A stretch of 64,000 bases of DNA from Ceratopteris richardii (GCA_020310875.1 MU260054.1:1-64000), one strand, 5' to 3'; numbered from the stretch's first letter, positions 34,590-46,963 are shown. The notes: generated by a model not told the origin, from the sequence alone. Made by a program: numbers and translations.

Positions 34590-36436
34590 GAATGAACCTA
34601 AGATCCGAAAGAACCCTAGGGAGCAGAGAAGTGTAATCTCGTAGGTGGGAAGTGTAGCTGAACCGAGTAGTCATTCACACTACTCTAAAACCTCGAGTGA
34701 GGCTGAGGAGGAAACTCTTATGGCCTCAGAGGACATGTAGAATTCCGTACCAATAATTGGCATGATGTCAATTATTGAGGGTGAATATGGAATGTCTTTA
34801 GAATATGTGAACACCAATCAACACGGTTTACCCATCTACCTAGATGGGCTAAACAGATCAGTGGCTAGGCTGAGGAAAGCTACAGATGCTTACATAGTAC
34901 CTAGGCTTGATGTTAAGTATGCAGGAGGATTCTATCGGGACAAAAGGGATATTCAGTACGTAGTCACGTAATAGTATGAAAACATCAACGAACAAGGGGA
35001 AGAAAGCAATGACCACAACCTTAATGGAGAAGGACATGAAGAATATGTATCTACACCTCGAGGAAAGTCCATTGTAATTAGGGTTTGAAGAGGAGACCTA
35101 GTTCCCCAAGATGATTCCCTAATGGATGTCTATTTAGTCAACGGAATGGAACATCTTCTGAGAACACATTCTTCATTGTGGGAAGAAGCCACCAACCTAG
35201 CCACTATCTATGAGTTACAAGACCCTGAATTTCCCACTATTATCATGTATCTGGACAAGAATCACAGAAGGTACTGGCCCTTAACAAAAGAGGAAAGAGC
35301 ACGATTAAAATATCAAAATATCCTAGTATTCCCACCCAGAGATGAGGCCACAACTTCACAAAACCCCCAAGGAACTTATCAGGATAATTCACAGTAGCAT
35401 ATGGGACAGGCACAACAACCAAACATTCCAGTTAGACCACATGTGAAGTTTGCTACACTAGGTAACAATCCTAACTATCGGCCTCATTCACCACTTGAAC
35501 CAAGGAATAGAGTCCCTATCCCTGATAGACCACCTATAGTAAGAGGACCTGGTATACCGATAGGACAACCAGTCTTTCCTGTAATGCCTAGACCACCTAA
35601 ACTCGAGAAGAAGATTAAGATCGATCCAAGTTGCCAAATGCATGAGAAACCACTATGATGGCTCTAGCAAACCTTACAACCACATAGTTGAATTCAAGCA
35701 AGTAATAAGAGCCGAACAAGTGGAAGACTTCTTGATTCAATATGAATCCTTTGGACTAACCCTGACCGACACAGCTTTAGCATGGTTCCAACCATTAGAT
35801 CCTAATAACTTTCAAAACATGGAACAAATCTATCAAGAATTGATTGAAGAATTCACCAAGTCTGGAATTAAAGACAACTCTTCCTCATTAGTCCATACTT
35901 TTAAGCAAGCTCCTACGGAGTCGGTGAGATTGGCAACAAGAAGATTTAAGCAATATGTGGATAGATGCCCTGTTGAAGAGAGACCCACTCAAAACAAAAT
36001 GGTGTCATTGTTTTTGGAAGGATTAGTGAATGGATTATTGAGATCATTGGTATATGTGACGAGAGTTCAAAATTTGCAAGAATGCATGAAAGAGTGTAAT
36101 GACCTAGAGAACAATCTAGTGAAAGATTTGAAAATACCTCAAGGCAGTGTGAAAAGTGAGGATACCGCCAGCAGCACATCAAACCCTAGGAATAATGTAG
36201 AAGAAATAGCTGATTTAGTGGCAAAGAAACTGAATGTTCAAGGGTAGAGGAACTACCCAAACAATCCAATGAGAATACCCATGCTTAGAAGGTGTGTGCA
36301 CTGTGGAGTTGATCATCCCTCATATTTGTGCAATAGGGGAGTAGTCCCAACACCTGCTTATGCTTACAATAGACAACCCGTCCAGGGCCCTATGCATTAT
36401 TTTAGCATAGAACAAACGTATACAAATCATAGAACA
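34590..36436 (+). pseudogene. Gypsy D gag remnant, first block
   Basis: Gag coding sequence in several open stretches. The N-terminal part (34762-35397) contains EEATNLATIYELQDPEFPTI and PLTKEERARLKYQNI and is not a domain I know. From about 35642 the classical retrotransposon gag fold appears (NHIVEFKQVIRAEQVEDFLI, TALAWFQPLDP, IYQELIEEFTKSGIKD), ending with VADLVAKKL-type sequence and a zinc-knuckle-like C-x2-C-x4-H stretch near 36295. Element E cuts it at 36437. There are several breaks. Confidence 0.78.
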
Positions 36437-36626
36437 TGTTAACCATTTAAGTGGTTGTTTTTATGCACTAACAAGCCTCCTTTTGCATAGTGTGTGATGG
36501 ATTCAGGTGTTTGTCGACGGGCTTTAACCGATCATTGGCTGTTGAAAGTGATCAGATAGCTATGCTGAAAGATCAAGGCATTTGATGAGGGAACGCGTTG
36601 GGGGTGCAGGGACAAGATCTGCTCTA

Positions 36627-36921
36627 GTGTATGTAACAGTTGGAGATGGTGGAAACATTGAAGGGCTTGCTAGAACGTTGGACATGGATCCTGAATTCAT
36701 TTTGTGCTGTTCAATGGGTTTCAATGCTATTTTAAGTATATTCTTGGAGATGGACACAACAAGGATGCTGTTTTCAAGGATGAAATTGAACCATTTAAAC
36801 CCTTTCTGTGTCAATATGCCACACCTTATGCTGCCTCCAACAGTACATCACCACTTTGTACAAGGTTGATGTTTTTCTCTCTGGCCATGCTCATGCATAT
36901 GAACGAACTCATAAGCTTTTG
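36627..36921 (+). pseudogene. Purple acid phosphatase-like pieces in E 5' LTR
   Basis: Three pieces resemble plant purple acid phosphatases, which are secreted metallophosphoesterases. VYVTVGDGGNIEGLA (36627-36671) matches the conserved C-terminal GDGGN segment. EIEPFKPF...ATPYAASNSTSPL (about 36783-36860) resembles the segment before the central beta sandwich. LYKVDVFLSGHAHAYERTH (36856-36912) matches the metal-binding GHVHAYER block. In the family the order is ATPY, GHxHAYER, GDGGN, so the GDGGN piece is out of place here. The pieces are in different frames and cannot make an enzyme. They are read as captured and shuffled host gene fragments. The middle piece is the least certain. Confidence 0.68.
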
Positions 36922-37288
36922 GCATAAGTGGAGTATATCTGTTGTGGTTAGAAGATTTCCACGCATTACCATCAAGGGGTGGAGCCTTCAACATTAAAAT
37001 TTCCAGCAGATATGTGCAGAGGAAAAGGAGAGATGGCAGTTCCATCCGTTTTTCTTGGCAGGTGGAAAAGGACGAAAAGAGGGATGGGGGGCGGTCGTCT
37101 GCCCATCTTCTATCAGAACAAGGACAGCAGGGGGAAGGGCCTCCTCAATACGCACGAGGAGTTGTCAGAGAAGTAAGGGTTGTGGATAAGTGAAAAAAAA
37201 ATAGAAAAAAATCATTTTTTTTGGGGACTGGCGGTCGCTCTCTTTTTTCTAGCAGAAGCTTCATTTTAGGGGGGTAGATACTCAGTGA

Positions 37289-38020
37289 GAGCTACCCGAG
37301 AGGTGTTCGAGAGGAGGCACAGAGAAGGGGGGATCGATCATTCCCACTCTCATACCGCCTGCGACATCTAAAGGAGCTGTATGCAATGGTGCAAGGGGTG
37401 TTAATGGGCAGACATCAGCGGAATGGGTTAAGTGGTCAGGGCTCTTGGATTTGCCCCTCGCTTCTTACGATGCAGACAAGGCGGCCTTCATACGGCAGCA
37501 AGAGCAGGATGCTTCCTACGGATTCTTGGAATCATTTGATGGTTTGATCTCCGAGCAGTCTTCATTTTCACCACTTGTTCAGCAGCAGGAGCAGCAGCAA
37601 GTTTTTGCGCCTACTACTCCAGATTCAACATGTCTAGAAAGTGCAAACCTTCGGCCAAGAAAACACACTTACAGAGGAATTAGGCAGCGACCATGGGGCA
37701 AGTGGGCAGCAGAGATTCGTGATCCTCAGAAGGGCTCACGGGTTTGGCTTGGGACATATGAAACTGTAGAAGAAGTTGCAAGGGCCTATGATGTTGCAGC
37801 TCGGAAAATTCGAGGATCTAAAGCTAAAGTGAATTTTGTGGAGTCTAATGCTGAACAATGCAATCTAAAACAGAAGAGAGTATCAAAACAGAAAGTGAAC
37901 AGTGTTCCAACTCCTGTCTTATCCAACACAGAAAAGCTGAAGAGGTCATGTCCCAAGGGTGACCCTAACTTACGATTATGGCATATGCTTTATCATGAAG
38001 TGGAGGGAGGTGCTCGCTAA
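37289..38020 (+). pseudogene. Captured ERF (AP2 domain, group VII-like) open frame in E 5' LTR
   Basis: An open frame of about 243 codons in the sense direction of the element. Residues near the start ([11 protein letters not shown]) recall the GGAII(S)DFIP start of group VII ERFs. A Q-rich linker follows ([11 protein letters not shown]), then a complete AP2/ERF DNA-binding domain at 37670-37837 ([39 protein letters not shown] and the closing KAKVNF). The basic tail is not recognised. Group VII ERFs act as nuclear transcription factors, and their stability depends on an N-terminal Met-Cys. No such start and no ATG ahead of the domain is seen, so I treat this as a gene fragment. The absence of an intron hints at capture from a spliced transcript (inference). 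Confidence 0.85.
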
Positions 38021-39791
<1,771 letters not shown>

Positions 39792-40371
39792 AGAGAGATC
39801 GGCTACAGGTGGGTGTAGAGGAGCGTATGAGTATGAGTCAGAGAGTGTGCATGGGAGTGCATGCAAGTCTTCTAAGAATGCTAGGTGTGTGGAAACATAT
39901 ACAGATGCAAGGCTAAGTGTGGGAATGCGTGGGAGGGTATGAGAGCAGATGTATGCAAATGAGTGAGAGAGAAAGGGAGAACTTGAAGAAAAAGGAAGTA
40001 GGTGAGTGTGTTCCCATGACAAAATTTGGATATGTTCGATGATTTGGTCTTTGACTTCAAGACTTGAGGGGTTGTTGATATACTTCGAAGTGGTAGATAG
40101 TCTGAGGGCGCGTGCGAGTATATATGAGGAAGTGAATGCGGATAGGTTTGGGTTTCTATGGGCAAGGAGGTAGAGGATGTAAATGTACATAGGGGTGTGC
40201 ATGAGTGAGAGGGAGCTTGGAAGAGCAAGGGTGCAAACGTCCGAGTGTGTAAGAGATAGGAGAGTACAAGTGAGGCTCAAGCAAAATAAGTTAATTAGTT
40301 TGAGGTGATCCGATCACACCATAAAGCGCCTCTCGGCATCTTTTCCCTTGGACTAAGAGGAAGTTACATTT

Positions 40372-40388
40372 TGGTGCGTTTGCCGGGA
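40372..40388 (+). other. Primer binding site of E (tRNA-Asp-like)
   Basis: TGGTGCGTTTGCCGGGA starts three bases after the 5' LTR. It resembles TGGCGCCGTTGCCGGGGA, the tRNA-Asp-type site used by many Tat and Athila gypsy elements. Confidence 0.8.
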
Positions 40389-40475
40389 ATAGCTTGGTAC
40401 GTCTCTATAAGAGAGTACCATAGGTTCACCTAGCGCCACAGGTTGGTCGAGCTTGCGGACCCCAAGTTCTAGTAC

Positions 40476-43400
40476 ATGAGCGAGGGGAGCTCATCGTCAG
40501 GAGCAACACAAACTCAAAGAGAGGAACGCGCTCAGAGAAGAGCCCTTGAAAGGGAAAGGAGAAGGTGGGAACCTCCAGGTGAGTGGACCTCGATTGGCTC
40601 GAAGAAATCAGCCAAAAACGTGTACTCCCGTAGGAGAGTTACGAATCAAGTGCAGAAGTTTGAAGGAGGAATCCTGAGACCGCGGGCATTAAATTTTTGG
40701 GATCGAAGTGATAATGACATCACACCTCTGTTCAAAATGGCTCAGTGGATTTCAGTTCACTTGGGGGACCTCACCAAGTTTTCAGGTACTTGGGACGAAG
40801 ATCCGGATAGTTTTATCCAGTTGTTTGAGGTTACTTGTGAGGCCAATGATGTAGTTAACCAGGATCAAAGGTTGAGAATTTTTTCGGCTATTCTCCGTGA
40901 TGAGGCAGCCAATTGGTATGGGAATCTGACACCACAAGAGCGTGGAACTTATCAGATGCTCAAGGAAGCCTTCTTGGCAAAGTTTCGACGACAAGGCTTC
41001 CAAGATAGATTGGCCCAACAAATGGATTATTTGCGACAGGGAGTCAATGAGAGCATCGATAACTACATTCAGAGAATGGAAACCTTGGTAAGAAAGATGG
41101 GCGCGAATGCCCCGAACGATGAGACATTGAAACGAAGATTCATTTCGGGATTGAGAGATCCCACGGCACAGCAGCATATCAGCGTGACAAGACATGCAAC
41201 TTTAATGGATGCTAAGGAACAAGCGAGGCTTTGGGAGGAAGTACAATTATGCCAACAAAGGAAGATGGAGCTCTTATACGAGCCTATGGGAGGCCCAGGG
41301 AGCATACCGATGAAAGATCCGGGCGAAGGAAGTCCCGTATTGACAACCCCAGCTTTTGTAGCTGCCACTAGCATGCCAGGCGAGGTAAAGCCTGCGCTAA
41401 CTGAAGAACGAATATTGGAATTGGTCACGCAAGCTATAAAAGCTGCCACAATGACTCAGGAGACATACACAGTAAAACCAGAGGTCACAACAAACCAGAC
41501 TCAAGTGTTTAGATCAAATACATGGTGTGGAAAGTGCCATGGTTATGGCCATTTGGCTTCAGAATGCCCTACAGTCTCGAGAGTATTCACAGATAGATCA
41601 CCGCCTAGAATGCGTTGCACTTTTTGTGGAAGGACAAATCACACGGAGGACCGATGTTACAACAAGAGAGCCTATGAAGAGAGGACCATGAAATCAAGAG
41701 ATACAAGAGAAAGACCTTACACAGGATTGCCCGCTCAAAGTGTCCCACCGACATCTCGTTGGGAAAACAGACCGACTTATGGATATGGTGCTCAGGGTCA
41801 AGGAGGAGACTATCCAAGAGGAGTCGCACGTGATCAAAGGAGAGATGGTCCAATCCAGTGTTGGAGATGCCATGGCTTTGGCCATACTCAATCTAGATTT
41901 CCAAACGAAAAGAAGCCAATTGATTATACCCCACTATGTAGGTACTGTAGTGGGAAGGGCCACTTTGATGAAGATTGTCCAAAACGAAGGGCTGCCGCCG
42001 GCAAGGAAAAAGGACCAGTAGGGTCCTCGAATTATGTTGACACTCAGATGCATTCCATATCGAGAGCTCAAGAGCATATTCCTACAATCGAAGTAGTGTT
42101 CAAGACACTAAACCCTCAAGAAGGCTCTAGCTCGTCAATGCACTTTGTGGACGCTTACGAAGCCAAGAAACCACATAAAGATCCAACTGTGGCAGTAGTC
42201 AAAAGGACTCAAGAGTATTCGAAGAAGAATCCAGGAGGCGAAGGTGAAGGAGGGAGTCAGGAGAAGATCGCCGAGCGTGAAGAGGTAGAAAACCAAGTTG
42301 GAGGAATTGCTGAGCAGCAAGAGTTTGAGGATGGGGAAGAAATTGAGATCCTTCCACCCGTGACCAAGGAGTTTGTGCCGGGCATAGCACCATTCCCTGA
42401 AAGATTGAAAGCTCCTAAGAGTAGAAAGGAAAGACAAAGTTCGGAAGAAGTAGATATTGTAAAGTTGCTTGCTGACACGGAAGTCACGCTGGATATTGGC
42501 ACATTGCTAAAATGTTCACCTGCTTATAGGAAACAATTCTATAACGAATATATTAAGAAGCCGAGGAAAGCTCGAGATAAAAATAGACAAGATAAAGATG
42601 TCCAAGGGATCATTCAAAGTATTACGACGCAAATTGATTCGAATGCTCCAGCTGTGACGGTCGAGATTAAAGGGTATGCAGTCCCTGGTGCTCAGCTAGA
42701 TAGTGGAGCTGCAATCAACTTAATGACTGAGTTCATGATGAAAGCTTTGGGCCTCAACCACATGGAAGAGACGCCGATGTCTTTGAGAATGGCGGATCAA
42801 ACACAAGTGAAGCCTGTGGGTCTTTTGAAGAATGTAAGCACAGTTGTGGGCAGTCTAGAGTTTAAAGTTGATTATCTGATAGTAAGACGAAGGACCTCAG
42901 AGGCTACCTTCTCGATCCTACTTGGGCGGCCATGGCTGGTGCAAGCCGAATGTGTGCATGACTGGCGCACAGGCTTTATTTCAATAGGGCCAAAGTCTGA
43001 TCGGATTCAAATACAAGTATCCCCACCCTCGAGCAACAAGAAGAAAACAATAATAGTCGATGAGATGGAAAAGAAAGAAAAGGAGAAAGCAAGGCACGAG
43101 ATTGCACGAGCTAGGTTTTCCTTGAACACGGACACCTACAAGAATCTGCTTCAAGACAGGTTCAACTTGCAGCTCTTTAAGAATCAAGACACGAAGATGG
43201 GAGAGTATCAAAATCCACTGCTCTATAACGACGATTCTGATCAGGAGTTGCTAGGATGGTTGACACATACAAGAGAATTTGAGTGCTACATGTTGAGTAT
43301 AGATGCAAGTAAAAACAAAGCTACTCAATCCCTAGAGAAGGGAACTTCAAAAGAAGAGCTGGGGCTGGAGTTAGCTCCGACGATGGAAGTGCAACAGTTG

Positions 43401-43481
43401 AGAGAAAGAGTTAGAATGCTAGAAGCAGAGATTCTAAAGAGAAGTCGAGAATCGGAAAAAGAAGCGAAGAGTAAGACTTAA
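40476..43481 (+). CDS. Gypsy E gag-protease ORF (1001 aa)
   Basis: Long open frame from the ATG at 40476. Order of parts: a basic N-terminus (ERAQRRALERERRRWEPPGE), the retrotransposon gag fold at residues about 105-200 (DSFIQLFEVTCEAND, AANWYGNLTPQERGTYQ), a cluster of four zinc-knuckle-like motifs at about 349, 380, 461 and 487 (CGKCHGYGHLASEC, CTFCGRTNHTEDRC, CWRCHGFGHTQ, CRYCSGKGHFDEDC), an acidic linker, an aspartic protease around residue 741 (AQLDSGAAINLMTEFM, later ILLGRPWLV) and a coiled-coil-like end (QLRERVRMLEAEILKRS). Gag forms the particle and protease processes it. The frame is long and clean. Pol follows as a separate open frame. Confidence 0.93.
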   Translation: MSEGSSSSGATQTQREERAQRRALERERRRWEPPGEWTSIGSKKSAKNVYSRRRVTNQVQKFEGGILRPRALNFWDRSDNDITPLFKMAQWISVHLGDLTKFSGTWDEDPDSFIQLFEVTCEANDVVNQDQRLRIFSAILRDEAANWYGNLTPQERGTYQMLKEAFLAKFRRQGFQDRLAQQMDYLRQGVNESIDNYIQRMETLVRKMGANAPNDETLKRRFISGLRDPTAQQHISVTRHATLMDAKEQARLWEEVQLCQQRKMELLYEPMGGPGSIPMKDPGEGSPVLTTPAFVAATSMPGEVKPALTEERILELVTQAIKAATMTQETYTVKPEVTTNQTQVFRSNTWCGKCHGYGHLASECPTVSRVFTDRSPPRMRCTFCGRTNHTEDRCYNKRAYEERTMKSRDTRERPYTGLPAQSVPPTSRWENRPTYGYGAQGQGGDYPRGVARDQRRDGPIQCWRCHGFGHTQSRFPNEKKPIDYTPLCRYCSGKGHFDEDCPKRRAAAGKEKGPVGSSNYVDTQMHSISRAQEHIPTIEVVFKTLNPQEGSSSSMHFVDAYEAKKPHKDPTVAVVKRTQEYSKKNPGGEGEGGSQEKIAEREEVENQVGGIAEQQEFEDGEEIEILPPVTKEFVPGIAPFPERLKAPKSRKERQSSEEVDIVKLLADTEVTLDIGTLLKCSPAYRKQFYNEYIKKPRKARDKNRQDKDVQGIIQSITTQIDSNAPAVTVEIKGYAVPGAQLDSGAAINLMTEFMMKALGLNHMEETPMSLRMADQTQVKPVGLLKNVSTVVGSLEFKVDYLIVRRRTSEATFSILLGRPWLVQAECVHDWRTGFISIGPKSDRIQIQVSPPSSNKKKTIIVDEMEKKEKEKARHEIARARFSLNTDTYKNLLQDRFNLQLFKNQDTKMGEYQNPLLYNDDSDQELLGWLTHTREFECYMLSIDASKNKATQSLEKGTSKEELGLELAPTMEVQQLRERVRMLEAEILKRSRESEKEAKSKT

Positions 43482-43571
43482 GCGTCGGAAGCCATTGCAA
43501 AAGCTGAATTAAAGAAATTAGGTTCAATCGAAACAGAACAAAACAATGATTTACTGGCCAACCATGCATGC

Positions 43572-46385
43572 GTGATCGGAGAGCACATTCCAATCACAGT
43601 GTCATCAAGGAATAAGGAATATTCGCGAGAAGCTCAGTCGGAAAAATGGGAAGTTTTTCCAGAGTTCTTGAGCGTGGGGTCAGAGCTACCAGATGGAGTA
43701 CAAAATTGCATTAAAATGACACTAAAAAATTTTAGCAAGGCCTTTGCATGGTCATACAGTGATTTGAGAGGAATTGATCCCCAAATCTGCCAACATTATA
43801 TAGACTTGGAAGAAGGTACACGACCGATATGTCAACGACTTAGGCGGACAAATCCAGTCTACTCGGAATTGATCAAGTTGGAATTGACTAAGTTATTGGA
43901 AGTAGGATTCATATATCCCATCGCATCCAGTGAATGGGTATCACCAATTGTAGTTGTTCCGAAGAAAAATAAGAAAATCCGTATTTGCATAGATTATCGC
44001 AAGTTGAATGAGCGCACGAAGAAGGATCATTTCCCCTTGCCCTTTACTGATCAAATCTTGGACAGAGTGGCTGGCCATAAATTGTACTCATTTTTGGATG
44101 GTTTCAGTGGGTACAACCAGATCCAAATCCATGAAGAGGATCAATCAAAAACTACTTTCACCACGGAATGGGGCACATATGCATATCGTGTGATGCCATT
44201 TGGATTATGCAATGCACCGGCCACATTCCAGAGAGCAATGATAGCTGCATATCAAGACTATTTGCAGGATTGGATGGAGATATTCCTCTATGACTTTGCG
44301 ATCAGAGGCAACGATGAAAACATGATGGAGAGGATCGAAGCTATTTTAAGAAGAAGCATTGAAAAAGGCATCGCATTGAATCCTGAAAAGTGCACATTTG
44401 GAGTGCGAAGAGGATTGCTTTTGGGACATGTTATTTCCAAAAAGGGGATTGCGGTTGACGAGGATAAAGTGCAAAAAATTGGACAACTTCCACCTCCTCA
44501 AAACTTGCGGCAACTCAGAGGATTCTTGGGGCATGGTAATTATTATCGACGGTTTATATTAAACTTTGCATCCTTAGCGGCACCACTGACGAATCTTTTG
44601 AGGAAAGACCAACAATACCAGTGGACTGAAGAGTGTCAAGTTGCATTCGACTCGATCAAAGAGAGATTGATAAATGCACCGATTTTGGTAGCACCCGACT
44701 GGACGAAAGAATTCCATGTGCACACCGATGCTTCTCATACTGTGGTTGGAGCAGTACTATGTCAAGCCGATGAAAAGAAGTTGGACCACCCTATTTATTA
44801 CGCAAGTCGCAATTCGAATAGCACTGAGAGGAACTATACGACTACAGAGAAGGAATGCCTATCGATGATCTTTGCGGTGAGCAAGTATCGGCATTACTTG
44901 ATGGGAAAACATTTCACGTTTTATGTGGATCATGAAGCCATAAAGTACATCATTAATAAACCCGAGCTATCAGGGCGATTGATGAGGTGGATGCTACTCC
45001 TCCAGGAATTCCAGTTCACAGTGGTAACCAAACCAGGCAAAGCACATATATTGGCTGACCATTTATCTCGAATTGTTAATGAGGAGCCAATCTCTGGTGT
45101 GCCCGACGATGCTCCTGATGGGCATCTATTCCAGGTTGAAGCTAAAGTACCTTGGTATGCCGACTTGGTGAATTTCTTGTGCACCACTCAATATCCGCCA
45201 GGAGCAAGCAAGAGAGAGAAGCAAAAACTGTTAGCATTGGCGAAGCACCATAGCATCATTGGGGGGCAACTCTATCGATATTTTGTTCATGAGAGCATTT
45301 ATCGGAGGTGTCTCGAGGAAGAAGAAACAAACCTAGTGTTGAGGGCTTTGCATGACGAACCTTGCGGTGGGCACTTTGCTGGTGAATTGACGGCAAGAAA
45401 GATTTTATTGGCTGGGTATTGGTGGCCAACGCTGTTCAAAGACTCGCACACATACTGTAAGAAATGTGACAGATGCCAACGAATGGGCAAACCCACATTA
45501 GCACATGCTGCTCCTCTCACGCCGGTGCTCGCTCTTAAGCCCTTTGAGAAGTGGGGAATTGATTTTGTGGGGCCTATTGATCCTCCCTCACGACGAAGAT
45601 CTAATAGGTATATCTTGGTCTGTACTGACTATGTTACCAAGTGGGTAGAAGCCAAAGCTCTGAAGACTGACCGAGCTGTTGATGTTGCTAAATTTTTGTA
45701 CGAACAAATTATCACTCGATTCGGATGCCCGTTGGAAATAGTAAGTGATAGAGGAACCCATTTTGTCAACGAATTGATCGAGGAGTTAATGGAATTATAT
45801 AAGATTAAACATAGAAAAAGCACTCCATATTACCCGAGGGAAAATGGACAAGTGGAGGTCACCAACAAAATTCTTGAACAGATTCTGACAAAGACAGTAG
45901 CTGTGCATAGGAGAGACTGGGATGAGAGACTTTTGGAAGCCTTGTGGGCATATCGAACATCCTACCGAGTGACGACTAAGAGCACTCCGTTCTCCCTAGT
46001 ATACGGCGAAGAAGCCATCTTTCCCATTGAAAAAGAAGTTCCGACACTAAGAGTGGCCATTGAGGCCAGGTTGGGCGAGGAAGAGTCATTAAAGGAAAGG
46101 TACATACAACTGGTCAAGCTGGAAGAAAAGAGACCTATCGCACAACAAAGTTTGGAAGCTATTCAGAAGAGACGTAAAGAGAGGCATGATAAGAATCTCA
46201 AGACCTATGTGATTCAAGAGGGGGATTTGGTGCTAGTCTATGATAGTAAATATTATAAATTCCCGGGGAAGTTACAGACAAGATGGGCAGGACCGTTTAA
46301 GGTGGTGGAACTCAATTCCAATGGTTCCATGCAAATTCAAGATTTAGGAAAAGAATATGCTCCCGTGAAGGTTAACGCGCTTTGA
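43572..46385 (+). CDS. Gypsy E pol ORF (RT, RNase H, integrase; 937 aa)
   Basis: Open frame with RT at about 115-300 (RICIDYRKLNERTKKDHFPL, MPFGLCNAPATFQRAM), RNase H at about 380-500 (FHVHTDASHTVVGAVL, YYASRNSNSTERNYTTTEKE, ILADHLSRI), the integrase zinc-binding region at about 594-637 (HDEPCGGHF and CKKCDRC), the integrase core from about 661 (WGIDFVGPIDPP, IVSDRGTHFVNE, STPYYPRENGQVE) and an SH3-like C-terminal part (QTRWAGPFKVVEL). No chromodomain is present. The integrase sequence is of the Tat lineage. Some Tat/Ogre elements remove a segment between protease and RT by splicing. Whether this family uses splicing or read-through there is not decided by the sequence. Confidence 0.92.
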   Translation: MIGEHIPITVSSRNKEYSREAQSEKWEVFPEFLSVGSELPDGVQNCIKMTLKNFSKAFAWSYSDLRGIDPQICQHYIDLEEGTRPICQRLRRTNPVYSELIKLELTKLLEVGFIYPIASSEWVSPIVVVPKKNKKIRICIDYRKLNERTKKDHFPLPFTDQILDRVAGHKLYSFLDGFSGYNQIQIHEEDQSKTTFTTEWGTYAYRVMPFGLCNAPATFQRAMIAAYQDYLQDWMEIFLYDFAIRGNDENMMERIEAILRRSIEKGIALNPEKCTFGVRRGLLLGHVISKKGIAVDEDKVQKIGQLPPPQNLRQLRGFLGHGNYYRRFILNFASLAAPLTNLLRKDQQYQWTEECQVAFDSIKERLINAPILVAPDWTKEFHVHTDASHTVVGAVLCQADEKKLDHPIYYASRNSNSTERNYTTTEKECLSMIFAVSKYRHYLMGKHFTFYVDHEAIKYIINKPELSGRLMRWMLLLQEFQFTVVTKPGKAHILADHLSRIVNEEPISGVPDDAPDGHLFQVEAKVPWYADLVNFLCTTQYPPGASKREKQKLLALAKHHSIIGGQLYRYFVHESIYRRCLEEEETNLVLRALHDEPCGGHFAGELTARKILLAGYWWPTLFKDSHTYCKKCDRCQRMGKPTLAHAAPLTPVLALKPFEKWGIDFVGPIDPPSRRRSNRYILVCTDYVTKWVEAKALKTDRAVDVAKFLYEQIITRFGCPLEIVSDRGTHFVNELIEELMELYKIKHRKSTPYYPRENGQVEVTNKILEQILTKTVAVHRRDWDERLLEALWAYRTSYRVTTKSTPFSLVYGEEAIFPIEKEVPTLRVAIEARLGEEESLKERYIQLVKLEEKRPIAQQSLEAIQKRRKERHDKNLKTYVIQEGDLVLVYDSKYYKFPGKLQTRWAGPFKVVELNSNGSMQIQDLGKEYAPVKVNAL

Positions 46386-46612
46386 GTTAAACCATATTTC
46401 AAGTGATATTAGGACGGGAGAAGCCCAATGAGATCCAAACAGAATGACGAAGTAGACTCCTGGTACATACATGTATAGTATTATATATATATATATGCGC
46501 ATATGTAAGCTATGATTTGTGTGTTATAAATTTTCTTCCTTGCTAGCTCAAGAATTTTGGACTTCTAATATTTTTTGTGTTATGTAGAGACTGTTAGGAG
46601 TTAAGTAACAAA

Positions 46613-46963
46613 ATGGCAGATCAAATAACGCAACTCTACTTGTACGAGCTAAGGATATATTTCTCGGACCAAACATTCACCCGCATGGACATAGATGTCG
46701 ACGACTTTGAGACGGAATACGATGTTGAGGAAGCGCATTGGCTGGTATGCTTTATAAACCAGGGTTTAGGTGTTGCATTTTACATTGAGTGTTTTGAGGA
46801 ATACCTGACTCGACATGTAGGATGGGCGGGAGATCGATATTACTATTTTGATCCTTCGAGGGAAATGCCTAACGAGGAAAACGATATCACGTGGGCTTGG
46901 GCAGATGTGCTAACGATAGGAAGTGATGACGGAGCTCCTGAAGTTGAGCCTGACTCGCCCTAG
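46613..46963 (+). CDS. Small acidic ORF downstream of E pol
   Basis: A 116-codon frame from the ATG at 46613 (MADQITQLYLYELRIYFSDQ), 230 bp after pol and on the same strand. It is strongly acidic (DIDVDDFETEYDVEEAHW), aromatic-rich (DRYYYFDP) and ends EVEPDSP. I find no membrane segment, zinc motif or signal peptide, so it is not an envelope-like protein. Some Tat elements carry extra ORFs, but this one is unknown to me. It could be an accessory protein or a captured exon. Only one copy exists in the window, so conservation cannot be judged. Confidence 0.4.
   Translation: MADQITQLYLYELRIYFSDQTFTRMDIDVDDFETEYDVEEAHWLVCFINQGLGVAFYIECFEEYLTRHVGWAGDRYYYFDPSREMPNEENDITWAWADVLTIGSDDGAPEVEPDSP

Noticed and set aside
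37445-38020. A functional host ERF gene
   Set aside because: It lies wholly within an LTR, is duplicated in the other LTR, and no ATG start ahead of the domain is seen. It is called a captured fragment instead.
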